A stretch of 11,511 bases of DNA from Euryarchaeota archaeon UBA462 (GCA_002506755.1 DAYD01000002.1:1646-13156); one strand, 5' to 3'; positions 1-6,789 are shown, counted from the stretch's first letter. Program-made: numbers and translations. Notes: a model not told the origin generated them from the letters alone.

Positions 1-295
1 TCGTTTTAGAATCGTTTACCTTGAGTGATATTCCCTTAGATACTGCGAAAGCAGCGACTGCGAATGCAATTACAGCCGACCTAACCATGATAATCATCCA
101 GACATCGGCATAGTCACTTGTCCACTTCACCAATGCGTTCATAGTTCCGAAGCATATGCTTCCGAAAATCATCCATAATACTGCTAAACGAGGAGAGTCT
201 GGCATTTCCTTCTCCGTGACGAAGGAAGATAAATTGGGTCTACTGGTTCTGGAAGTTATTTCTCCAAGACCCCGGCCGAGTCCTCGATTCACCAT
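1..295 (-). CDS. EamA/DMT-type membrane protein with ParB-like N-terminal RGLGRGLG motif (3' truncated by window edge)
   Basis: The minus strand is open from an ATG at 295 to base 1, giving 98 residues with the C-terminus outside the window. Residues 1-30 are polar and begin MVNRGLGRGLGEI. Residues about 37-58 (LAVLWMIFGSICFGTMNALV plus KW) and 65-87 form two hydrophobic segments. The FG..NALVKW stretch followed by W..IMVRSAVIA resembles the first two helices of EamA/drug-metabolite transporters, so a ten-helix inner-membrane transporter is expected; its substrate cannot be told. The N-terminal motif is like the RGLGRGL peptide at the start of bacterial ParB proteins, and the gene directly follows parA with no spacing. 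An alternative start at M31 (ATG at 205) would give an ordinary transporter without the motif. The transporter call is fairly safe; the role of the N-terminal peptide is inference. Confidence 0.72.
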   Translation of the reverse strand, partial: MVNRGLGRGLGEITSRTSRPNLSSFVTEKEMPDSPRLAVLWMIFGSICFGTMNALVKWTSDYADVWMIIMVRSAVIAFAVAAFAVSKGISLKVNDSKT

Positions 296-1249
296 CTAGG
301 CAAGACCCCAACGACGTTCTAGAACTGTTGCAACTCCCTGGTAGTCCTTCCCACCTCGGCTAGAAGGGTCGTGCAAGTGAATCGGTACTCCATGACTGGG
401 TGCCTCTGCTAGTCTGACATTGCGTCTGATAGCCGGCTTTACGATAAGATCTGGGAAGCTCTCCAAGAGCTCTCCCGCGACCTGCTGATTCAGAAGTGTT
501 TGTGAATGCATGGTCAGTAGGACTCCATCAACTCCAAGTCTGTCGTTAAGGAGGGACCGAACCTCTCTGATTGTTCCAGCGAGAAGTGCTAGGCCCTCCA
601 AAGCGAAGTACTCGGTTTGTACTGGAATAAGTATGGCATCGGAAGCAACCAGTGCGTTTATTGTTACTAGTCCTAGGGAGGGGGGAGTATCGATTAGAAC
701 TATGTCATAGTGCGATAGAAGAGGGTCTAGTGCCTCCTTCATCCTTCTCTCTCGGCCCAGTTGTCTCATCATCTCCTGTTCGAGTCCAATCAGAGTCCTA
801 TCTCCTACAATAATGTGTAAATTATCAACTGCTGTAGCGTTTCTAGAGCCTATTGCTGTCTCCGGACTAAGGATTAAATCCCTAGTTGTGTACCTTACTT
901 TGCTCTTATCCACCCCAAGTCCTGTAGCGCAATTACCCTGTGAATCTGAGTCCACAACCAGAACCCTGTGCCCCCTAAGCGCCAACTGGGATGCAATGTT
1001 GATTACAGTAGTCGTCTTTCCCACTCCACCCTTCTGATTCGTTACGGTGACAACCCTGCCGCGGCCTTCAGGGGTTGGTAGAGAGTCAGGAAGCTCCATC
1101 GGTCTTCTAGGCCTCGCCTCACTTATCTGATCAGCAAGATCATGAGATCCTATGGCATTGTCATCGATTTCCTCTATGAAATCCACATCAATAATTAGCG
1201 GAGATTCGGAGACTTTCGGGAGGGCATCATCCTCTTTCGGAACAGACAT
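296..1249 (-). CDS. parA: ParA/Soj-type chromosome-partitioning ATPase
   Basis: This is a deviant-Walker ParA ATPase, a family that binds DNA non-specifically as an ATP dimer and positions chromosomes, plasmids or protein clusters. With the ATG at 1249 it has 317 residues. Residues 66-80 contain VTVTNQKGGVGKTT, the deviant Walker A with its signature lysine. VLIDTPPSLG is the Walker B/switch region, and the late RNVRLAEAPSHGVPI motif is typical of Soj-like chromosomal ParA. An acidic extension of about 65 residues precedes the ATPase domain and holds IIDVDFIEE (19-27). A TTG at 1258 would add three residues, but ATG is preferred. Upstream lies a SAP-domain membrane protein on the same strand; downstream, without a gap, a transporter-like protein with a ParB-like peptide. 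No parB is seen. The family is certain; the cargo is unknown. Confidence 0.93.
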   Translation of the reverse strand: MSVPKEDDALPKVSESPLIIDVDFIEEIDDNAIGSHDLADQISEARPRRPMELPDSLPTPEGRGRVVTVTNQKGGVGKTTTVINIASQLALRGHRVLVVDSDSQGNCATGLGVDKSKVRYTTRDLILSPETAIGSRNATAVDNLHIIVGDRTLIGLEQEMMRQLGRERRMKEALDPLLSHYDIVLIDTPPSLGLVTINALVASDAILIPVQTEYFALEGLALLAGTIREVRSLLNDRLGVDGVLLTMHSQTLLNQQVAGELLESFPDLIVKPAIRRNVRLAEAPSHGVPIHLHDPSSRGGKDYQGVATVLERRWGLA

Positions 1250-1283
1250 TACCACCAACGGGGGTTGAAGTAGTGTTGAATAT

Positions 1284-1298
1284 GACGCTTTAAATGAG
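1284..1298 (-). promoter_or_regulatory. Possible TATA box for parA
   Basis: Reading the minus strand, an AT-rich ATTTAAA core (1289-1295) lies about 40 bases upstream of the parA ATG, which would fit an archaeal promoter with a short leader. A second AT-rich stretch, ATAAAAAAATGACATAAAA, lies just behind it at 1302-1320. The gap to the SAP gene is only 71 bases, so co-transcription is also possible. Confidence 0.35.
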
Positions 1299-1320
1299 GT
1301 GTTTTATGTCATTTTTTTAT

Positions 1321-3390
1321 CTAAACAATCCTATCAATGTGGTACCAAAGGATCATTTCCCCGGTCTCGGAGTCCATCGCCATTTCTACTGAGTTGCTTC
1401 TATCTCCGGATTCCCAATCCCTGCCTGCGATCATTACAACTTTCCCATCACCGATATCTCCTGGTATTAGTGATAAGTAGTCATTATCCTCTATTGCCGA
1501 TAGCCTGTAGCCGACGGTTGTATCGACATGCCAAGAGTCACCCGATTGGATATATTCAGCGAGTCCCGGATATCTGCCCTCTGTCAGGATTCTTTCCTCA
1601 AGTATTGAGATAGTCTGAGTACTGGGTCTTGAGTCGCTCCACTTGACATCTCCCTCGTCATTGGATCCGGATGAGAGTATGGAACAACCTTCCGAGGATT
1701 TCTGAAGCACCAGCCAGCCTGAGTTATCGCCTTCGTCGACCCAAGATAGGTTCCACTCTGGTTCGCCGGTCGGCCTAGACCATTTGGCATCCCAAACGTA
1801 TCCACCAGAATCTAGTGCCTGGGTCGCCTGATTATCAGGATAGCTTGCTTTTAGACAGGAAACCGCTATCTGCAGATCAAACTCCCTAATTTCTGATTCA
1901 TCCCACATCGAATCAACCCAGTTCTTCTTCGTTGAGCTCCTAGGTCTGTCTTCACTATCTGTTGGCCCTCCAAGGTAATTCCTCTCCCAATCTATTTCGT
2001 TATTGCCACTAAAGTAGTCTGATCTGGAATACGTTATGCTGATCGAAAGTGTACCTTCTGGCAGAATCTCATCTGAAAGGGCGCTGACGATGAAATCACA
2101 ATCTCCAGTCTGAAGGTCCTTGTCGAGTAGTATGTTTGACTCTTGTTTTACCGGCCATGGACTCCCTTTCTTAATCATCAGAGAAATCTGTGCATGACCG
2201 TAGCACCTGCCAATATCCTCGTGCTCCATGTCCACTTTGTAGACTAGTCCATGTATGTCATCCCTAACCTCCCCTTTAACCTCCCAATTCCAGTCAGAAT
2301 TCCAGTTTAGATCCGGATCTGAAGATCTTGCACCCTCCTTAATTACCACATCTCCGAAGAAGTCGTAAAGCTCCACAGGAGTCAGTGGGAATGAGAGGGT
2401 TGGCAAGAGGGCACCGAGGCCTCCCAGTCCCTCATCATCATAGGAAACTACCCTGAGATTGGTTGTTTCTGAATCCACATCTGTGAAAGAAATCGAGGTA
2501 TCCGCTCGCTTGACCTCTCTCTTCTCTAATTCGACCCAACTGGTTGAGTCGATGCTGAGCTCATTATCTGGCAACAACCAAACCACGTTCCCACATTCGG
2601 TCTTTTCCTCGTTCCTCCAGGTCTTGCCCTCAAAGTCAAGGCTGAGTTCCATACTGATCCTTTTCTCCGCAGATAGAAATCCACCCCTCCCGAGGCTGTC
2701 GGTTGTAGATATCGCTCCTGAATCGCTTCCATCTGTCACCGAGACGGATCCTGAACCATCGTTAATTTCTATTGCTAGCTCATTACAAGCATCTTCTAGT
2801 ATCTCTCCTGTCGAGTCGCGGACTATCCCTAGCATTTCCTCGCCCACGATTCTCACGTTCGATTCCATTACGTTGAAATTCATGCTATCCCCATATCTAA
2901 GCTCGGAAACTGTGAATCCAGAACTCCGCTGGAGGAAAATTGTTGCACTAGCGGTTACTAGGATGACAACTACCACTACGGCTGCGGTAGCTTTCCATCT
3001 CTCGCCAAGTGAGGATAGGGTGGGCATAGTGATTACCAAAGAGGGTTGGTCGTCATCAGGGATCTGAGGTTCTTCTTCGACCAATTCGGCATCGATCAAT
3101 TCGGCCTCCACTACCTCTCCCTTGATTTTGGATAGGACATCTTCGACCTTTTGTCTGGTTTCACCTTCATCGTCGAGAACTAGAGCGTCATTCTCCCACT
3201 CACTACCATCTTCTGTCTTCTCTTCGCCTTCCCTTTGGGTAATGGAAACCCCCGAGTCCTCGAGAATTCTATCAATCAAATCTGCCTTCTTTCCGGAGAC
3301 TATGAGGCCCCTATTCTTACAAATTTCTCTCAACTGAGCAACGGTGCTAGAGGAAAGGGATTCGCGGTCTTGCATATCGTCCGAGGCCAT
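1321..3390 (-). CDS. SAP-domain protein with a single membrane segment and large outer domain
   Basis: The 689-residue product starts at the ATG at 3390; M6 is an alternative. Residues about 12-46 match a SAP helix-extension-helix, with L..LREICKNRGL then SGKKADLIDRILE; this fold usually binds DNA. Residues 50-115 are a highly acidic linker with a near-repeat, VVEAELID then AELVEEE. Residues about 134-154 (KATAAVVVVVILVTASATIF) are one strong membrane helix. The remaining roughly 535 residues are polar, rich in Ser, Asp, Gly and Trp with several Cys, and look like an extracytoplasmic beta-rich domain that I cannot name. Expected topology is SAP domain inside, C-terminus outside. It lies upstream of parA on the same strand, which raises a role in tethering DNA to the membrane. 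That role is inference; the SAP and membrane segments are direct readings. Confidence 0.82.
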   Translation of the reverse strand: MASDDMQDRESLSSSTVAQLREICKNRGLIVSGKKADLIDRILEDSGVSITQREGEEKTEDGSEWENDALVLDDEGETRQKVEDVLSKIKGEVVEAELIDAELVEEEPQIPDDDQPSLVITMPTLSSLGERWKATAAVVVVVILVTASATIFLQRSSGFTVSELRYGDSMNFNVMESNVRIVGEEMLGIVRDSTGEILEDACNELAIEINDGSGSVSVTDGSDSGAISTTDSLGRGGFLSAEKRISMELSLDFEGKTWRNEEKTECGNVVWLLPDNELSIDSTSWVELEKREVKRADTSISFTDVDSETTNLRVVSYDDEGLGGLGALLPTLSFPLTPVELYDFFGDVVIKEGARSSDPDLNWNSDWNWEVKGEVRDDIHGLVYKVDMEHEDIGRCYGHAQISLMIKKGSPWPVKQESNILLDKDLQTGDCDFIVSALSDEILPEGTLSISITYSRSDYFSGNNEIDWERNYLGGPTDSEDRPRSSTKKNWVDSMWDESEIREFDLQIAVSCLKASYPDNQATQALDSGGYVWDAKWSRPTGEPEWNLSWVDEGDNSGWLVLQKSSEGCSILSSGSNDEGDVKWSDSRPSTQTISILEERILTEGRYPGLAEYIQSGDSWHVDTTVGYRLSAIEDNDYLSLIPGDIGDGKVVMIAGRDWESGDRSNSVEMAMDSETGEMILWYHIDRIV

Positions 3391-3434
3391 ACTATGGGGT
3401 TCAGTCCTGACAAGGGTCTTTCAACCTCTCCGGC

Positions 3435-3451
3435 TAATTGTTCTTAATTGT
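3435..3451. repeat. Direct repeat TAATTGT x2, 10-bp phase, in divergent promoter region
   Basis: TAATTGT occurs at 3435-3441 and again at 3445-3451, exactly ten bases apart, in the 130-base region between the divergent SAP and rimK genes. On the minus strand the AT-rich CAATTAAGAA here could also be the TATA box of the SAP gene, about 55 bases before its ATG. Confidence 0.4.
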
Positions 3452-3468
3452 GTCAACTCTTGTAGTTC

Positions 3469-3478
3469 GTATATTTTT
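3469..3478 (+). promoter_or_regulatory. Probable TATA box for rimK
   Basis: GTATATTTTT on the plus strand is a good archaeal TATA-like element about 45 bases ahead of the rimK ATG at 3521. Initiation 25 bases downstream would leave a leader of about 20-25 bases. No clear Shine-Dalgarno precedes the ATG. Confidence 0.5.
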
Positions 3479-3520
3479 TCGAACAAAGGGTTGAAGTGGG
3501 ATTTTAGTACGGCCGGGAAC

Positions 3521-4474
3521 ATGGAGCCTAGACTGGTTATTCTGTCAAGAGGACCTGAGCTTTACAGCACCAGAAGACTTGCCACTGAGGCCGAGAAAAC
3601 TGGCTGGATAGTGGATATAGTAGATCCTCTAGCACTGACAATTGTAGTCGATGAGGAAGGTGGGAGAGTTTTCCACAAAGGATGGCCCGTTCAGTGTGAA
3701 GCGGTTCTGCCAAGGATTGGATACTCGATAACCAGAAGGGGAGTGGCGATAGTTCGGCAATTCGAACAAATGGGAGTAATAGTTCTGAACTCGAGTCAGG
3801 GAATAATCAGGAGTAGGGACAAGTTGGTAGCGTGCCAGATGATGGCAGAGAGGAGGGTTCCGGTACCGATTACTGCTCACGTCGGCGCATGGGAGGATAC
3901 AGATCGTGCCGTTAGGAGAGTCGGGGGGACGCCTTGCGTTGTGAAATCGACTGAAGGGACACATGGCTCTGGAGTGTTCCTAATCAATTCCTTTCAGCAA
4001 GCAAGACAACTGGTCTACCAGATGCTTGAGAGGGGCATGAGGCCACTTGTTCAGGAGTACATCGAGGAATCCCATGGCAGTGATGTTCGAGCATTGGTTG
4101 TTGGGGGCGAGGTAGTTGCATCCATGCGTAGAAAAGCCCATGGAAGCGAATTCCGCTCAAACTTCCACCTAGGAGGTTCGGTCAGCAAAGTAGAGCTTAC
4201 TGATGAACAAAAGGAAATAGCGGTTACTGCTACCGAGACACTTGGACTTGAGTTGGCAGGGGTGGATATGCTAGAGTCCCAAAGAGGGCCACTTGTCCTT
4301 GAAGTAAACTCGAGTCCTGGACTGGAAGGAATTGAGTCTTCTACGAGAATAAACGTGGCTGCAAAGGTTGCAGAGAGAATAACCTCAATCTATGAATCTC
4401 TGCCCAATTTAGAGACTCTAGCAGATGACCTCGATGTTGGAGTTGGTTCCGAACGATCCCAAGGAACATCCTAG
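3521..4474 (+). CDS. rimK: RimK-family ATP-grasp alpha-L-glutamate ligase
   Basis: The 317-residue product, from the ATG at 3521, aligns along its whole length with E. coli RimK as I remember it: LVILSRGPELYSTRRL at the start, LPRIG at 63-67, RSRDK at 97-101, GGTPCVVKSTEGTHGSGV at 135-152, LVQEYIEE at 176-183, FRSNFHLGGS at 211-220, and GPLVLEVNSSPGLEGIE at 256-272 with the metal-binding Glu and Asn. RimK enzymes use ATP to join glutamate to a carboxyl group, in E. coli on ribosomal protein S6. Archaea lack S6, so the substrate here is different; known archaeal relatives act on cofactors (CofF, MptN) or on an amino-group carrier protein (LysX/ArgX). Neither a carrier protein nor lysine or arginine genes are seen nearby. 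The frame is open upstream to 3344, but that would run into the SAP gene, and the family start favours 3521. Confidence 0.9.
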   Translation: MEPRLVILSRGPELYSTRRLATEAEKTGWIVDIVDPLALTIVVDEEGGRVFHKGWPVQCEAVLPRIGYSITRRGVAIVRQFEQMGVIVLNSSQGIIRSRDKLVACQMMAERRVPVPITAHVGAWEDTDRAVRRVGGTPCVVKSTEGTHGSGVFLINSFQQARQLVYQMLERGMRPLVQEYIEESHGSDVRALVVGGEVVASMRRKAHGSEFRSNFHLGGSVSKVELTDEQKEIAVTATETLGLELAGVDMLESQRGPLVLEVNSSPGLEGIESSTRINVAAKVAERITSIYESLPNLETLADDLDVGVGSERSQGTS

Positions 4475-4562
4475 TTGTCGGCCCAACTTCCCCCCATTGC
4501 TAAACTGAATAACAATAACCTGCTACAGAGAAGCATTCAAGTCTCAACACGCTTCGTTTGGA

Positions 4563-4578
4563 TTGTCCAGTAGGACAG
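4563..4578 (+). other. Leader hairpin 1 upstream of xer
   Basis: TGTCC (4564-4568) and GGACA (4573-4577) form a perfect 5-bp stem around an AGTA loop, with a possible extra U-G pair outside. It lies in the 141-base region between rimK and the recombinase, about 40 bases before the start codon. It could act as RNA structure or as a palindromic protein site. Confidence 0.45.
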
Positions 4579-4587
4579 GGATGCACA

Positions 4588-4601
4588 CGCCGTTCGCGGC
4601 G
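4588..4601 (+). other. Leader hairpin 2 (CGCCG-TTCG-CGGCG) next to the xer Shine-Dalgarno
   Basis: A perfect 5-bp GC stem closes a TTCG tetraloop. Its last G runs straight into GGGAGGCGAG, the ribosome-binding site of the recombinase. The closing pair is G-C rather than the extra-stable C-G form. The stem could stack beside the ribosome site or mask its edge. Confidence 0.5.
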
Positions 4602-4608
4602 GGAGGCG
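4602..4608 (+). promoter_or_regulatory. Shine-Dalgarno GGAGGCG supporting the TTG start of xer
   Basis: GGAGGCG ends seven bases before the TTG at 4616. This is what decides for the TTG start rather than the later ATG at M18. Confidence 0.6.
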
Positions 4609-4615
4609 AGAATTA

Positions 4616-5758
4616 TTGAGCGTTGAAGGTAGACAAGGAGAATTTGTTAGTCACCTGGCCGGCAGGATGGGTAGGAGGTTCAGCCCAGAAGAAATCGGGC
4701 TCGGTGAGGCGCTTCCTTCCAGATTGGGTAGAATTTCAGAATTGTCATGGCACGATTGCTGGATCCAACAGCTCAGGTCAGAAAAAAAGAGCGCGCACAC
4801 TATCAGAGCATACGAGGTAGCGGCTAGGTCGTTTTCAAGTACCTCACTTCCCGGTGAAGATATCTCAAATTGGAATGAAATAGCGAGTTTGTCAGTCAGT
4901 CAATTTCACTCTATGGGAGATCCGAATAATGGTAGATTGGATGCTTGGATGAACAACCTAGGGGATCTCAAGCCATCCACAATTAACGCTAAAATCGCAG
5001 CAGTAACTCATCTTTTGAAGTGGTTAGGATACGCAATTCCGGATTGGATTCAACGTCCTTCAAGGAGTCGAACACTCCCGAAAACCCTTGGCAAGGGGGA
5101 GCTGAAAAGACTGATGCGAGCCCTACGGGAATCTGAAGACCCGTTGGCAATGCCAATATCCACACTTATGCTTGATACGGGCCTAAGAGTTTCCGAACTA
5201 TGCTCCCTCGACATAGATGATGTGGACAAAGAAGATCTTTCTGCTCTGGTAATTGGGGGCAAGGGGGAGAAGGATAGGACTGTCCTATTCACCGAGTCGA
5301 CTGTCGGGGTTCTGGAATCATGGGAACCAATAAGAGAAAGCAGAATTGAGTCGGGACCGGATGACAGGCTCAGAGCCGTCTTTGTATCCAGCAGAGGGAG
5401 GAGGGTAAATCCGAGATCGGTCCAGAAAATCATGGATAGGCTAGCAGATAAGGCAGATATCCCTAGAAGCAGATTGAGCCCTCACACCCTGAGACATACC
5501 TTCGCGACTGGTTTGCTCGAAAGGGGAGCCGATCTAGTCACAATTCAGAGGTTGTTGGGCCATTCTAGCATTGCTACCACTAGAGTATACTTAGAGATAG
5601 GTGACCAAACTCTACGAGAGATATACCACAGAGCCCAGAGGAGCCCCCGTATCATGGATGAGGATGATTGGGTGAAAAGCGAATCTGATTCGGTGCCAAC
5701 TATGAATCAAAGCGCACCTTCCAACCATATTCATCCAAGTGGAACCAGTTTACAATGA
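4616..5758 (+). CDS. xerA: Tyrosine recombinase, XerC/D (XerA)-like
   Basis: The product is 380 residues from a TTG start chosen for its Shine-Dalgarno. A core-binding SAM-like domain covers about 43-137, including KKSAHTIRAYEVAARSF and STINAKIAAVTHLLKWLG. The catalytic domain holds the full set: R191 in LDTGLRVSELCSLD, K217 in GGKGEKDRTV, H290 and R293 in HTLRHTFATGLLERGA, H316 in LLGHSSIATT, and Y325 in RVYLEI. This is the pattern of Xer-type site-specific recombinases, which in archaea (XerA) resolve chromosome dimers at dif; integrases of mobile elements share it. An N-terminal extension of about 40 residues and a C-terminal tail of about 55 residues flank the usual 300-residue core. The last 59 bases overlap the convergent neighbour. 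No element boundaries are seen, so a housekeeping XerA is favoured. I could not find a dif site by eye. Confidence 0.88.
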   Translation: MSVEGRQGEFVSHLAGRMGRRFSPEEIGLGEALPSRLGRISELSWHDCWIQQLRSEKKSAHTIRAYEVAARSFSSTSLPGEDISNWNEIASLSVSQFHSMGDPNNGRLDAWMNNLGDLKPSTINAKIAAVTHLLKWLGYAIPDWIQRPSRSRTLPKTLGKGELKRLMRALRESEDPLAMPISTLMLDTGLRVSELCSLDIDDVDKEDLSALVIGGKGEKDRTVLFTESTVGVLESWEPIRESRIESGPDDRLRAVFVSSRGRRVNPRSVQKIMDRLADKADIPRSRLSPHTLRHTFATGLLERGADLVTIQRLLGHSSIATTRVYLEIGDQTLREIYHRAQRSPRIMDEDDWVKSESDSVPTMNQSAPSNHIHPSGTSLQ

Positions 5759-6758
5759 ACTCTTCGCCTTTGTAGGAAAACCAAGCCCTAGTTGGCAGGG
5801 CGCTAGTGTACCTCTCATGCTGGACCCTTCTTATCTCTCCAGAGTCTGTATCCTCAAGGTGTTTGAAGCCTTCCCATAGCCTTCCCTTCCTAATTAGGAA
5901 CTTGTCTGACTCCGGTTGTTCCTTGAAATGTGCCCCTCTCCATAGGAAGTGGGGCCAAGCATCAAGGTCACTAAGATCAGAAATTTTCCCGAAGGACCTC
6001 CTTCTAGACGGTCTTGAGTCGACCAAATGCCCCACTACAGGGAACTCGGTCCCTTCACTACCCATTCGCAAAAAAATATGTGAGTAGGTGTGGTATGGGG
6101 CCTTTGGGAATCCATCCTTGGGCATGAAAAGAGGCCTGAGGGCTCTGAAATCGACCTCTTGGAACTCATCCGTCAACTCAGTTGACAACTTTGGCCCCTC
6201 CTTTCCACCTCCGCTGATTACTTCGATGCTTCCCGTGTGATTAAGCCATTTTTCGTTAGCCTTGATTTCTAGACGTGCATCATTTAGGGGCCAGTCCCAG
6301 AAAGTCATTGACATTTCCTTCTGTATATTTTGGTTAACCTCTGCTAGATCCGAGCTTACGTTTCCCTCGAAGCTTTCTGGCAACCCGGAGTGAATGCGTG
6401 CCACTATAGGGGTGCCGGAGTGTCTAACCTCAATTTCGGCTTCTAATTGGAGTGGTGATTCTAGCTTCTCGCTATCGAAACCGAAGACAATTGAGAATCT
6501 TCCGGGTCTTGAAAATAATGCCTCGCTACTGACCCTTAGGGCGTCATACCTCTCACCTCTCCTTTTAGAGACAATATCGACCTTCAAAAGGGACGAGGAG
6601 TCGCCCTCCAATCCGATTACCTGGGCCGTACATTTCATGTCAGGATACTTGCCTGATAGGAAAACTGGTTCGAAAAAGAAGTCCACAACGTAGGGATCTA
6701 TCTCAATGGAGTTCTCACCAACGTCGACAATGCATTTGATTTTGCCTAGGTTCTCCAC
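5700..6758 (-). CDS. Hypothetical protein, 352 aa, probably soluble and beta-rich
   Basis: I do not recognise this protein. It starts with GTG at 6758; the frame has no earlier start codon after an in-frame TGA at 6780-6782, and no clear Shine-Dalgarno is present. There is no signal peptide or membrane segment. Residues 1-150 alternate charged and hydrophobic positions as in beta strands, with phrases such as YVVDFFFEPVFLSGKYPDMK and GRFSIVFGF. The C-terminal third is rich in aromatics (WPHFLWRGAHF, RLWEGF, RAWFSYKGEEF, NWFHLDEYGWKVRF), which suggests a compact binding domain. The gene starts 31 bases after a 64-aa Cys/His protein on the same strand, so they are likely one operon. Its 3' end overlaps the recombinase gene by 59 bases in the opposite direction. 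Function is unknown. Confidence 0.75.
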   Translation of the reverse strand: MENLGKIKCIVDVGENSIEIDPYVVDFFFEPVFLSGKYPDMKCTAQVIGLEGDSSSLLKVDIVSKRRGERYDALRVSSEALFSRPGRFSIVFGFDSEKLESPLQLEAEIEVRHSGTPIVARIHSGLPESFEGNVSSDLAEVNQNIQKEMSMTFWDWPLNDARLEIKANEKWLNHTGSIEVISGGGKEGPKLSTELTDEFQEVDFRALRPLFMPKDGFPKAPYHTYSHIFLRMGSEGTEFPVVGHLVDSRPSRRRSFGKISDLSDLDAWPHFLWRGAHFKEQPESDKFLIRKGRLWEGFKHLEDTDSGEIRRVQHERYTSALPTRAWFSYKGEEFIVNWFHLDEYGWKVRFDS

Positions 6759-6789
6759 GGTGATGGGAACAGGGCGGCCTCAATGAAAG

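Noticed and set aside
1312..1318. Run of seven T as a terminator
   Set aside because: The T run is on the plus strand, but both flanking genes are on the minus strand, where it reads as A; it fits an AT-rich promoter better.
2459..3067. A 202-codon plus-strand open frame
   Set aside because: It lies wholly antisense inside the SAP-domain gene, has a Ser-rich composition typical of a shadow frame, and has no motif.
1262..3497. GGGTTGAAGT present at 1262-1271 and 3488-3497 near two gene starts
   Set aside because: Shared 10-mers are expected many times by chance in 11.5 kb, and the orientation relative to the genes differs.
4473..4488. AGTTG-TCGGCC-CAACT inverted repeat after rimK as a terminator
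   Set aside because: The stem is only 5 bp, it starts inside the stop codon, and C-rich rather than T-rich sequence follows.
4475..4615. dif recombination site beside xer
   Set aside because: I found no pair of 11-base inverted arms with a short spacer; the small hairpins there are too short.
5050..5433. A 127-codon minus-strand open frame inside the recombinase gene
   Set aside because: It runs antisense to the catalytic domain of a clear recombinase and has Ser/Leu-rich shadow composition.
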